Part shown: one piece after another, positions 26,801-39,079 of the stretch
Position numbering within the stretch: position 1 is the stretch's first letter
Layout of the letters: the number at the start of each line of letters is the position of its first letter
Made by a program: the position numbers and the translations under genes
DNA from: Metopolophium dirhodum
Lineage: Eukaryota; Arthropoda; Insecta; Hemiptera; Aphididae
Direction: 5' to 3'
Assembly (NCBI RefSeq): GCF_019925205.1
Contig: NC_083564.1
Span: 23,908,447 to 23,972,446 of the forward strand
DNA: 64,000 bases
The notes under the pieces: generated by a model
What the model was told of the DNA's origin: nothing
What the model saw: only the letters and a program-made list of their open reading frames with translations
The model's database searches: none

Positions 26801-28300
26801 AGAAAATGTCATAGGTCAATAGTATGCGATTGCGATTGTGCATAATATCATGTTACACATTTACTATAAGCAATAATTAGTATGCGAACGACTTGAACGA
26901 GCAAAGGTTCCAGCGGGAAAGGGTTGTTGTGCCTTGTGCAAGCAGTGCAGTTGCAGCACGTGACATCTAACTCTAACAATATATATAATAGCTGCTAAGC
27001 TCAAGTCAGTAGAAATATTTAGATTTCAAATGTATTTCGTGATATTATCTGCATGACAATTGGTTGATTTATTTCCGGTCATATTAACTATTGTTGTATA
27101 TTATACAAGTATACTTGCGAGCTGCGTGTGCGAAATCACCTATTGTAGCACGTATTTCTTTTCGTCGAAAAAACTTCTTCACAACTCAGTGTACTTGGTA
27201 ATTAAAAATTTAAAAATTGAAAAGTTGCATTATAATATATATATTGTCATTGCATTAATCAAACTTAAAAACAAAAATTTGAACATAATTGTCTATTAAT
27301 GGCAAACCGCAATATAAAGAACTTGGCAGAACAACAAATAAGAAAACCAAAAATGTAAAATGTGTTATAGAACATGAAAAGTGAAAAACAGATTGTCGCT
27401 TTAGGTTAAATAGTTCAGAAGCTTAACATACATGACCATACCTACCTACTTAAGCTGAAAATACAAGCGCCCATTTATATATTGTGTTATACGATTAATG
27501 TAAGACATATGAAATTGCCATAGGAAAGGAAAGGAAAGGAAAAATTACATTATTGTGTTCAAATAAGCTTGACTGGATCGTATCGAAAAAATATGAGTAA
27601 TTTCAAATGCAAATTTATTTTACACGTGATGTCTGACGTGCTGTGTACTACATTGCCACTAGACGTTTTATTCAATCGTTGACGGATGACTACGCCTGAA
27701 CGTCTTAGTAGGTTAAGGTTATACTGGTTATAGTGATTTATCTTGTATTTCTTCAAGACAAACAATGTATATTTGCATCGGAAGCAAATTTTGTTGTACA
27801 CATTTAAAATAACAAAAAAAAAAAATGTAATTCAATGCAAAATGACAAATATTGTTGTGGAGTATAATTTTATAAATCAAAACCACACAGTCTTCAAGTG
27901 GTCAAAACTAATTGACTCTTATCAATAATAATAATAATAATAATAATTGATATCTGAATTGTTGCGAAAATTCATAATTTTTTGCGATGAGGAAAAAACC
28001 TTGTTCAGTCGGTTATTATATAGTTAACTATTATATTGTTCCTACGTTTATATGATGGCGTTAAAACGATTTTAAATATCCACGCGGATAGAGGTAACCG
28101 CTTTTATTGCTGACAGTTTGCGTTAATTTATTGACCCGTAAAACGCCATCACGTAGACTTGGGCACTTATAAGTACTAAAAATGTCGATTGTTGAATTTT
28201 ACGACCGCTCAAATGTGTATATAGTTTTTCTTGTATAACAATGTGTTCCCACACAGTATAAAAGTGCATGTAATGGCGCTGGCGCACTGCAATTATGAAA
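26800..28300. other. AT-rich stretch with short tandem repeats
   Basis: Contains an (AGGAA)n-like tract near 27523-27541 and an (AAT)n tract near 27926-27948. A minus-strand open frame (27559-27801) reads RRSGVVIRQRLNKTSSGN in part. It may be a fragment of a repeat but is not assignable. Confidence 0.35.
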
Positions 28301-29570
28301 TAGTTTATATCTAATTAAAACGTTATTTTTCAACAATAACGAACTTTCAACCGGTTAAGGGGACCGATTTATTATGCGCGTGGGCGTGTGTGCTGCACTG
28401 GTGTAGGCGCGGCGGAGGTACTATGAAGTACGTTTCAACTCGTGTGGCTGCTTATAGAACAATTAAATAATTAAAGCCGTATCAATAGGTAGTAGGCATA
28501 CTTAAATACTGTTATCGTGACGCTTAACGGCGACGGCGTAGGTCGTGTGTTTAGAAACTTTTAATCATTCACAGTTATTCATTATAATATTATATATATA
28601 TAGCCTCGGAGGTATTTGCTGCACTGCAGAGTAATAATTATTATTGTTAATTCCAGTTTGTTGGCAATAACTATTATGTGTATACGCGTAGTTTATCGGT
28701 CCATGTTTCGTTATATTGTCACTGCTGAGTGGTACACCGCAGCGGTATAATAATAATATTATAGTTCACGGTATGGAGAAGGAGTGGAAAAAAATAAAAC
28801 ATATCCGACTATACGGAAACTATTTCCTACATCGCGCCGATCGCCGGTTTAAGGAGGGCAGAGAGGCGTTTTCAACGAGGCTCGTTATAACATATTACAC
28901 ATTATATTATTATAGATTTCGGACATTTGTTTGCGATATTATAACGTATTATCATTGTTATTATTATATTGTGGTGCGCGCGCGTTTAAATAATGTACAC
29001 GGAGAACGAAATGGACGTAAAGTTTCCGGGTCATCTGCGCGCGGACGTGTGGTGGAATTTCGTATTGTAACGCGTGAAAAGAATTGGCTTGACCTGGATG
29101 CGCATTTGCCGATATAATAATATATTATCTCAAACAATAATACGGTATAAGCCATAGAAGACCGCCGTCGCATCGTGCCGACCGTCGACGGTTGTCACCC
29201 CGAAACGCAATAATAATGAAAATAATAATAATAATTGATTAACTGCTGCTGCTGCTGCTGCAGGTGATTGCGTTTATCCGATTTGCACAGATCGTGAACG
29301 AGTCGATTGTTGTACCTACCTGTTGTATATTATTATGGGACTCGCGCTACAATTATCGACGAACGGCAGACGACAATAATATAATGGGCACGCATGGCGT
29401 ATAGGTACGTGATGAATCGTCCAAAACGTATATTCGTGTACACCTAAAGATGGAAAAGTATGAGACGGGAGGTTTTTTCAAGTTTAAGGCAGTGCGTTCA
29501 AGTAATAACGTGTGACTAAATTGAAAGTATACACTTTGATGAATCACGTGGTGTTGTCCGAAAAGGGTTT
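28300..29570. other. CpG-dense block, no supported gene
   Basis: CpG-rich with (AAT)n and (CTG)n tracts near 29218-29262. The 133-codon frame at 28716-29117 has no motif and overlaps an opposite-strand frame. A promoter or leader-exon region is possible. Confidence 0.35.
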
Positions 29571-29879
29571 CAAGAACACTGATTTTTAGTTCTGATTTAT
29601 TTTTTTTCTATTATGCTTAACTGTACCAATTATGCAAAAAATATTACGTGTGGCCTTACTTAATATGACTATTTCTCCGATCAAAATGTGTAAAGCGAAA
29701 TGCGAATTGTGTATAGCTATAATAAGACGTCTTTTCGGACATTTATTAATTTAAAACATCAACGACAAAGGTCATTATTAGCTTACATTTTACGATATAG
29801 TACAATAATTACAGTTTTACAATTGTGTTACACATTATAGTAAAATAAATGTTTTTTTTTTTTTTTTTGTTAAATATTT

Positions 29880-30010
29880 TGATCTTACAGGTCCTTTTTT
29901 TTTCAAGAGGTTAATCGTATTGTTTGATATTTTCTGTGTTTGGACCTAAAGTTGCATCTAAATTGGATGGGATATTGCATTTTCTGACGTCTCCTATACA
30001 TTTGTAGCGT
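29880..30010 (-). pseudogene. Possible second LINE RNase H tail remnant
   Basis: The minus-strand translation includes IPSNLDATLGPNTENIKQY. This is loosely similar in layout to the tail following the CPxF motif in LINE RNase H regions (compare ILGNPSTMQQALG in the 24.2-kb remnant). It is frameshifted and short. It could be coincidental. Confidence 0.25.
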
Positions 30011-33000
30011 TCTGTTATTATGTGTTGTGTAACCTAGACCTAACCTCTTTCATATTTGCCCTTTGGGCATTGGGAACTTGTGAGTTAACCTTGATTGGCC
30101 TATCCGGAGACGATTAATGAATATTTTTCCTTTTTTTGACATTTAATTAACAAGTATGGTATAGTTTATAGTTTAATACCATTGATTTTATATATTAAGA
30201 CTATATTAGTTTGAAAGTATAATAAAAACTTGCGTAACAACAATCGATTGCAATATCTGACATTGATAGCTATCGAAAACAATCGATTTTATTAATTAAT
30301 TAATTATTTTATATGTTATTATTGCTGCGGGGTAGCATTAACGATCGCCAAACATTTAGTGAATCAAAAGTGAGCTATATTAGTGTCTTAAACATGATTT
30401 AGAGGCCTATGATTGGTCCATTCAATTGATCGATTTTTCATGCAACCCGATGACATACGTATATATTGTATCTCAGAATATAATGAATTTGGTCGGTTAA
30501 TATTATGATGAGGGTAGGTACTAACGAGACTATATACGCATTTAATGAAAATGTCCGTATTGGATTTGGACAGTCCCGTAAAGAACAAAATAGAACTCAA
30601 ACAACTGTTCACTTATAATATTATGTAATAATAGAACATGACGTATACATATATTATTATATAATTTTAATATTCTGAATACAAAAACATCCTTTAAGGA
30701 CGACGATCTTCTACGAAAATATGTGTATCGCGGGTATACTATATTCACATCGGTAATAGTTTCGACTAGACACAAATATATAAAATAGACACAGTTATTA
30801 TATAGCTGTACAATGCGCACATATATATATAGTTACACGATAGACCGGTATATGTCTTAAGTTTTTACATTCAATAGTAATAGGAATAAGAGATTTTACG
30901 ATTGTGATTTCGTAAACATTTTTAATGGACGTCCATCAATACTGCCCACTACAACAGTTGTTACTTTATTTTTTGCTTTAATATACATGCACGGTTCTAA
31001 CTAATCAAATTGTGTACCGTTTTTAGACGGATGCGTGTGACGAATTCCCATTGAATTCGGAAGCAAAAAGATACATAGTATAATATTATGTACTGTCCGT
31101 TTTGTTATTGTTGTATTTTTTTTTTTTTTTTTAATAACTCCAAACGTGTATGCATGGTACGCCTGATAACATTGACGTATGTATACCTATATAATATGCA
31201 TATTTAATATTTATCAACAATAATTTATTCGTACACGAATTTTATAGGTATCGCTCATGAACGGATAGTTGTCGAACTTCAAACACAATAATAAATTATA
31301 TTGTTGTAAGTTTAATGGCGCATAGTGTATATACGACAAGATGAAGTGGACCCAGCGCTGGCAATACACGACGAGGAAGGAATATTATAATGTGGTGTCC
31401 ATATAATATGTTTTTACGGCTTGCGTGCCGTGTCAGAAGCGCCATCACGTTTTATTTTTCCCATGACTTACCACAACAAAACGGTTTGATAGACGTATGA
31501 TGGATGATCTCGACGGTGTATTTGGGTCAGTGAATAATTTTAGTAAAATAATCGGAGCCCCGAAATAAGCGCGCGATGAAAACCCAAAAACCTCTCTATT
31601 CACTTAGTCTCGAAAAAAATAAAAGCGACTGCATGTGGCGTTTTGTTATTGCGTGGATATTATATGTGCCCGTAGCCTGCAGCTTTCACGTCGTTCATAA
31701 CTAATTATTGGCTATTTATTAATCTTTCCTATAGGTACACAAACGTGTAGCATTTCTAACAGTTGGTTGCTCGAGTTACTCGCCATTTGAATTCTTACTT
31801 GGGGTTGGAGAGGGTATATTTGTTTCCAATGATTTTCATCGTCGCGTTAAATATATATCATAATATATACCATACCTGTTGCTCCGTAATCCAAATGTTG
31901 TAAATGGATTTCAATTCACGTGGACACTCCGAGTGCGTCCCGTTTTTAATTTTACCTTTTTCATACCTCGAGCTAGGTTAGGTCAGTCTGTTCGTCTCGG
32001 CGTGCTAAAAGTTTGGCCAAATGAAGATGTATACGACTTCCACTTGGGACAGTTGAAAAACTGTAGTCGAGACTATCGTAATCAAACAGAAGCGGGTTTA
32101 TTTTTGTTAAAACTATATTTGGATTACATTTATTAAACAAAGAAGATGATGAGAAATGTGTTGTTGAACATTTTACACCAAAATCGAACAGAAAATTATA
32201 TGAATTCTGAAGCGAAATATACTACTTAAACGTGGGCAGTAAGTAATTTTGAAGGGACGACAAAATCATGTAAAGTTTTCATTTCAAGTAAAATTCATAA
32301 TTGTATACACACCGACACCGTCTAGATATTTGTATACATTTTTAGAAATATTAAACCAAAAATTCCTAGCGTAACTAAATAGCAATCCAAACGGTCACTC
32401 AGACAACAATATAACGAAAAGAAAGTGGGTAGTTAAAACTTGTATTCGTCATAAAACCATGGTCAAAAAAATTATCTTTTTTCTTAGGACGCATTCGGGT
32501 GATGGGCACCTTTACTCGGGAATCGGGACATTAAATAAAATCTTTTCGGGACGCACTCGGGAAACTCCCGGATTCTATCTTACAAGGATTTGAATTAAGG
32601 GTTGTACATCAACCGCGAGCATAACTTTTGCTAGTACTGTTGATCACAGTCCACTAATATCCTAACCTCAGATGTTATTTTTTAAAACGGAATAATTTTC
32701 CATTTCTTGTTGACAACATTTGTCAACAGTAAAAAGAAACTGATAAGACTTTAAGATTTTTTAGTATCATAATATATTAATATATCATAACTTATAACTT
32801 ATAAATAATAATAATAGACTTTAAGTATTCATAAAATATAGTAGGTACACAAGATAACATCGATATAAAATCATAATGTCTGTAAGATACGAGTATAATA
32901 TTATGATAAATAGGTAACTATATGACTTAATATTATGTGATTTATTAAATATTATAAAACCTTACAAATGACAATGTGCCTATCTCCTATCACCCACAAC

Positions 33001-33574
33001 AAGTAACAACCCTATACAAAATCTATTTCCAGCCACAAATCACGATGTATTCATTTAATTAGTTCAAATGCCAATAAATTTATGTTCAATGCTCTGAAGT
33101 TTTATAAATGTTAATAATATTATACTGTTGTCTATTAGGTATTAACAATCACGAATTCTTAAAAAGTTTATATCAAATATAATAATAATATGATATAAAT
33201 CATACTGTTTTATAAAAATATTTAACTTTATTGAAATTGGCTACTACGGTTATCTCAATATATTTTTCTTAATCAACGTGAAAAAAAAATATATTTATTT
33301 TTATTTCAAGTATAGGAGGTAGATACGCCAATAATAAAAATGTAACAATAATAATAAATTAATATACCAACAACAAAAATGTTCGATACATGAATAATTA
33401 TTGATAACGCATGTAATATTACACGGTTGGTCTACGCACTAAAGCCTATGCCTGAGGTGTGATTAGGACTCAAGACAGAACTAAATAAACCAAAAATAAA
33501 TATATTCAAATATAAATTAAAACTAAATTAACAATGTTTTCAATCAAGAAGTCATATATAGGTACCTATCTAAA
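30010..33574. other. AT-rich non-coding stretch
   Basis: No gene is supported. The 85-codon open frame at 31879-32136 has a fairly normal amino-acid mix (for example RLGVLKVWPNEDVYDFHLGQ) but no recognised family and no clear splice partners. A short repeat of TCGGGACGCACTCGGGA type occurs near 32511-32566. Confidence 0.35.
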
Positions 33575-33583
33575 CACAAAATT

Positions 33584-34212
33584 TGGTGCAACACGATTGC
33601 GCACTTTTTACCTTTTTACCTGAAAAAAACACAACACGATTGCGCACTTTTTACCATTTTATATTTATGAACTTATAATTTTTTTTTTGTTTGACTTGCG
33701 ATCAATATTTCCTACTAGGTATACCTTATTAAATTATTATTATTTTTAATATCATTATGAGTAAATCTTATTTCTTTATTTTTCTAGACGAATACCGAAG
33801 ATTATTCCTTTTTTTAACGCGTAATAATTGTGATGTATTATAATATTATAATTATTTATTTTTGACTTTATGTATTATTTATGTTTTATTTTTGACTTTA
33901 CGTTATTGTTAATGTTGGGAAATTTTTTGAATTTTTATTGCGTATTATTTGTATATTATATTATACAAAGTTTTAATATAGTAAGTAAATCATTAAAGAT
34001 ATTAAAGGACAATTATTGTTAATTTCTCTAATTTATTCCAAAAAAAACAAAATATTTGTTTTGCACAATCTTTGTTGCATTTGCTCAAATATTAAAGGTA
34101 AAAGGTGCGCAATCGTGTTGGGTTTTCTCAAAGATAAAAAGGTAAAAAGTGCGCAATCGTGTTGTGTTTTTTTCAGGTAAAAAGGTAAAAAGTGCGCAAT
34201 CGTGTTACGCCC
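33584..34212. mobile_element. Non-autonomous inverted-repeat element with iterated termini
   Basis: Both ends carry multiple copies of a roughly 42-bp unit, with the core ACACGATTGCGCACTTTTTA followed by CCTTTTTACC. There are two copies at the left end in forward orientation (33590-33657) and three at the right end in reverse orientation (34093-34207). The outermost bases (TGGTGCAACACG left, GGGCGTAACACG right, reverse complement) match at 9 of 12 positions. The element is flanked by a 9-bp direct repeat CACAAAATT (33575-33583 and 34213-34221). The interior is AT-rich and non-coding. A 9-bp duplication would suit a Mutator-like element; an 8-bp reading would suit hAT. The superfamily is unresolved. 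Confidence 0.75.
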
Positions 34213-34221
34213 CACAAAATT

Positions 34222-35916
34222 ATTACACAATCAAATTCTTAAAATTTAAATTATCAATGCGTATAGTGTTTAAAAAGAACATATTAATATAGTCATTACC
34301 TGCAAACAACAGAAAAAATTAGTATTAAAACATACACAAACATTGCAAAACGCATACAAATAGTGAGACTCAAAAATAAACAAGACTTATTGAATTCAGT
34401 TCTCACTTTGGGGAAATGTACCTATACGTATTGACAAGCGCGGAATGAGACTTCCTCCTACGTGGCCGCAGTGTTCTAATATATCATATAACGTGTAATG
34501 TGTGCACACAACTGTGTACATTATGTATAGTCTTAAACCATAATTTATTGTTACCGTTTAGACTGTTCTCACTCAAAATTAGGTAAGTACTATGTTTTTT
34601 ATCGTACGTTTTACGTGCACGGTGCATATATATATATATGTGGCGTTGGTAGCCAGCCATGTAGGTACATATCGGTACATCATATGGGACACTATTTTCA
34701 TGTAAATTTTGTAAACATTTTGTATGCAATTAGTGTGTAGTTTATACTGTAGTGACTATATTATAACGGGTTAGTCAAAGAAATAAATAAAAACGATGAT
34801 GATGTCGCCTTCACAGTAACGGTTAATTTATTTCGCCGTATTCGAAAACCCACACGGCGTATACAAGAAAAATATATTAGTGGTTAAAACATTTTTCCGA
34901 CTCACCGATTAACTAGAATACCGATTACAGTATACACATATATAGGTTAGGTAGGTTGACATTTGCAATTTTTTTTTGTAAATGTTTTAATTTTAAATAA
35001 CGTTTGATGAACACAATTTTGATAAGATAAAATATAATTGTATAGAGTTCTGAGAAGAACCTAAAGTGATTTTATGACAACGTGATTTTTTTTTATGCGC
35101 CTAACTATGGGTGTATAATTACTAAATAATATGTTCCTATTATTCTGCGTAAACTGTATAGGTATAACGTAAAAGTACATAGGAAGTGTCATTAATGGGT
35201 GGCTTCTTCCAACAACTCACTCATGTCACTGTAATTTAGCCTATATTCTTATTGCGCCTCAGAGTACAGATTGTATATTTCTTATAAAAAAAAAAAAAAA
35301 AGTACATGCATAGATAACAGACAATCAATTTTTTTCTTTTATTATTCATCCAAACAATTATTTTACAGCAGGCGCAAGTGATGAACATAAGTATTCAGAA
35401 GTATTGAGTGAAGAAACCATCCACTGTTGATGGGACTCCGTGACGCTGACTGTGGAGTGGTTGATTCAAGTCACTTATAGACGGTATGAGACTCAAAAAA
35501 TTTGTAATTATTTTCTAAGATTCACTTTTTTATAATAACTACAGTCCAGATGCGACTAAGGCAAACGGAGTGCTGTATTGCATTTTTCTTTTTATTTAAA
35601 TATTATATTTTATTAAGTACACCAAAGTCCATCGTCTCGTTAACAAAATCTCTTTCACACTAGAAAATAAGTTGATTTAAAAAACTGGAGCGTAACTACA
35701 CGTAGCTCAATCCTTTGATAACGTCTGGCACCTTCAAGAGCTAAAATTTTTAAACTAAACTCTATCTATCCCGCTTACTTGTATTACCACTACTTTCTAT
35801 TCAAATCTTACTTATACTTACGAAAGATAATTTTTTGTGCGCTTCTATTTAACCGTATGAGAATCTGAAATCTCTCCAATCCAAGGCGCGGCGTCCCCCA
35901 ATGAGCTTTATTCCAG
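34222..35916. other. AT-rich non-coding stretch
   Basis: No gene or element recognised beyond simple AT-rich runs. Confidence 0.4.
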
Positions 35917-35917
35917 C

Positions 35918-36062
35918 CAGGGGCGGACTGGGCACAAAAATTGGCCCCGGGGAAACAAAAAATCCGGGCTTATAATAAAATATTTATAAATTATCGGCCC
36001 GAATTTGTTCGAGCAGCCCAAATTTTCATCAGGCCCAGGCGGGGATCGCTCGCCCGCCACCC
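35918..36062. mobile_element. Possible short hAT-type MITE or element end
   Basis: CAGGGGCGGACTGGGC at 35918 matches the style of hAT terminal repeats (CAGGGGCGGACTGG-type ends are widespread in animals). A GCCCGCCACCC sequence near 36052 may be a degraded right end. No clean target duplication is seen. The right border is uncertain. Confidence 0.4.
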
Positions 36063-37820
36063 TAGCCGGTCAGCCCTCGATTCCGGCCTCACTACATTAT
36101 TCAACTCGTTTGCCTCTCATCAAGCAACCACTCTCTACACTTACAACTGGAGCATTTTCCCGTCCAAACGGACACTGTGCGGGTGCATCATCGAGACGAC
36201 GTATACAACTTTAAAGATGATACAGATGCGAATGTGCGATATATTGTATAACATTGTCTTATAATCCCGGGTGGACGTAATTTTTAGTTATTAGCAATTA
36301 ATGCATATCAGTTTAATACCAAATACCAATCACAACAACCTGTTATAGTATATTTATTTTATCAATATTATCACCTACCTATATAGTGCATTTATATACG
36401 ACGAATATCACGTTTCTCCGTTTCGCTGCAGCAGTTTGTGCACAGATGAGCGTGAAGTGTTTACGTAACGATATTATTAGTAAAACGAAGTGCCAGCAAT
36501 CAGGGGATACGTTTATAGCGTACAGAATCAAAATATATTATATTTTATACTTCGGTGCATAATTAGCCGGAGAGACGGGCAGGACGTGCACATAATAAAT
36601 TCATTGTTATGTTCGCATTTACAGTTAAATCGGTCGCTTAGAACGTGTTCGGGTCTTGTTTCATTGCACCGCAATTGAGAATATCGTTATTATTATCATA
36701 TTATTTCTATTAACATTATTATTCACGCGATAATGACGTACACGCGTTTACCTACGGGCAAAGTTGCAGTAGGCGATGGTCTGGTGACTGTGTCGTCGAA
36801 AAAATCCAAAAATTCCTGTTATATATGCCTAGGTATACAGTTTAATATTTACCATTGCGGTTTCTTCTGCAGTGTCTGTTTATATTTATGTGTGTGTGTG
36901 TATAATATACAATCTCGTTAACGTCAAGAAACCTTATAGCCTTTCAGTTTTGTGTTTTTTTTTTTTTTCAATTAACATTTTCCACGGTCGACACAATCAT
37001 CGGGACACAAACGACGTAATTCTGCGGTCTTTCCAGTTAAATGTCTATATAATATTGCCGGCTGCGTCTGCAGCAGAGCTCGTGCAGCCACCGGCGGCGG
37101 CGGCGGTCGATGCAACAGTTATGTATACGTACCCGCCAACGCGACGATTGTATTATATTATTGTTGTTATGTATTGTTGTCAAGGTCTTAACCGCGATTC
37201 GTCGTTATTCGTACCCACCAATGTATACCTATACCTTACCGGCAATGTCGAAGCCGTCTGCAGTTGACGAGTGATGACTTATATTGTGATGTTATATATT
37301 TTGTGGGTTTTATATCGTCGGCGGGTACAACGGTTATTATATTATTATATATTTCGATTTTTCTCGCAGTCCAGTCAACTATATAATATGTATATGATAT
37401 GATAATTGCATAATTATTATTATTGCAGGTTAGTTTGGCGTTTTTTTTTGTTTTTTTTTTTCTGAAAACGGGGCGATAAAAATCGTTGCGTTTTTACAAC
37501 GGTCTTCGTCAGAATTAAGCGCAAACACTTAGATCTGGATGTGTAGTATATGCGTCGATTTGAAGTTTTCCGATTAGAATTGGCACGGTTTGTTTTTACG
37601 ATTTATTTTAAACTTGTCCATTTAGGCGGGCGATTTCCACCCCGGGAGGGTTTGGAGGCCCACTCCACTCCAAAATGAGAAGTCCCCTCGAGTTTAGCGA
37701 ACGCATATAGAGCGACTATACTCGTCAGACTTTTACTGACATTAAAAAATTAATGATTTGCATACATTTTTGCATACTTGCATACTTTTGTAACACATAA
37801 ATTAACCTTGGTTTAAAATA
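36063..37820. other. CpG-dense block, no supported gene
   Basis: CpG-rich with GGCGGCGGCGG near 37093. The open frame 36872-37267 (131 codons) contains an Ala/Pro-rich run in a GC-rich patch but otherwise looks like untranslated sequence. No family is recognised. Confidence 0.35.
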
Positions 37821-37829
37821 ATTGCGGAA

Positions 37830-39075
37830 CTCGCGTGGTAGCCGAAAAAAGAAAATTTTTTATGAATTTCTAACTCGAAATAATTTGCAAATTTTCGTCA
37901 TTTTTACGTATTTTGTCAATATTTGAACTTTAAATGCTTATAAAAAAAAATTGTGACTATGGATTTTTCATGCTTTTTACCCGACAAATAAAGTTTTATT
38001 GATATTTATAGAATAAAAAACTAAAAAAGGTGGGTAAGTGGATGTCACTATGCTCTACAGTAGGTTACAAGTGGGTCACTGTAATGAATGGTGTTAAATT
38101 TGAATTCAATGATATAATATCATTGTATAAGAAAAACGATTCTGAGCGAAAACGGTGAGTCAGTCTATGATATTACCAAGTATATTTGATGATATTATTG
38201 TGAATTAAGTAATTTATGTATAACCTATTCACGTGGAACATTGTCTTAAATTTTCAATCCTTAGCTATACATTTTGAACATTTTATACATTTTTAACTAC
38301 AAAATAAAAAATATAAATTTCATACGCTCATAAAAATTTAATTTAAGTTTCTTGTAGACATTTTTTAATAAAGGTAGACAAACTTATGAGTAATCTGTAA
38401 TCTTAAATTACATTTCAAATCTTAGATTTAAAAAGAAAAATTTTTATGAATTCTCTACTCAAAATAATTTGATAATTTTCGTGATTTTTCCGTATTTTGT
38501 CAAAATTTGAACTTTAAATGCTTATAAATAAAAACTGTGACTAAGGATTTTTAATTATTTTCATCTGCCTTTGAAACAATAACCTAGGAGCCTTCTATTA
38601 AATTTTCAAGCTTTTTTACTCAACAGATAAAATTTTATTGATATTTATAGAAAAAAAAACTAAAAAAATTGAAAACTGACAATGACCGTAAACAGCTCAA
38701 AAAAATTCAAAATATTTTCAAAATTTTATGGTGTATAGAAAATGCTAATATAAACATTCAGTCAAAATGTCATGTCCCTACGGTCATTTTTTTTAGAGTT
38801 GCACCAAAAACCAAAACAGATTTTGCGTAAAAATTCCCGTTTTTCCTTAATTTTTCTTTTGTTTTTCACGCCGCTTTTGAAAACTTCTGGGAAATGTTTA
38901 CTTTTGACCCCCCCCCCCCCCCAAAGTACCAACTAGATTCACTTTCCTATCAGAAAAGTTACTGTTGAAGAAAATCCAAGCATTTTTACTGTCCTAAAAG
39001 GTGATGACAGCCACAAAAAAAAAACACACATCATTATAAAATCAATACATTCATCGCTTCACTCAGAATCTAAAA
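37830..39075 (+). repeat. Interspersed repeat, forward arm of a long inverted pair
   Basis: This copy shares several blocks with the reverse complement of 41515-43005. Landmarks are AAGTGGGTCACTGTAATG near 38068, AAACGATTCTGAGCGAAAAC near 38134, CTTTAAATGCTTATAAA (twice), and the end block with ATCAATACATTCATCGCT near 39040. Small open frames in it (WVTVMDGVKFEFND-type peptides when read with the repeat) recur in each copy and are repeat-derived, not genes. A 15-base C run lies at 38908-38922. Superfamily unknown. Confidence 0.8.
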
Positions 39076-39079
39076 GTGT

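Noticed and set aside
28716..29117. 133-codon plus-strand open frame
   Set aside because: Runs of Tyr/Ile from ATT-like repeats; an opposite-strand frame overlaps; no recognised domain.
29242..29260. Poly-glutamine or poly-leucine coding run from (CTG)n
   Set aside because: Surrounded by stop codons and AAT repeats; a simple microsatellite.
31879..32136. 85-codon frame with normal-looking amino-acid mix
   Set aside because: No recognised family, no clear splice sites, and no second exon. Could be a short exon or chance; not strong enough to call.
33584..34212. CRISPR-like array from repeated 42-bp units
   Set aside because: Units occur in opposite orientation at two ends, are nearly contiguous with no unique spacers, and are flanked by a target duplication; this is a eukaryotic transposable element.
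36872..37267. 131-codon plus-strand open frame with Ala-rich run
   Set aside because: Starts in a TG-repeat-like stretch and crosses a T run; the Ala/Pro run comes from a GGC repeat. No family seen.
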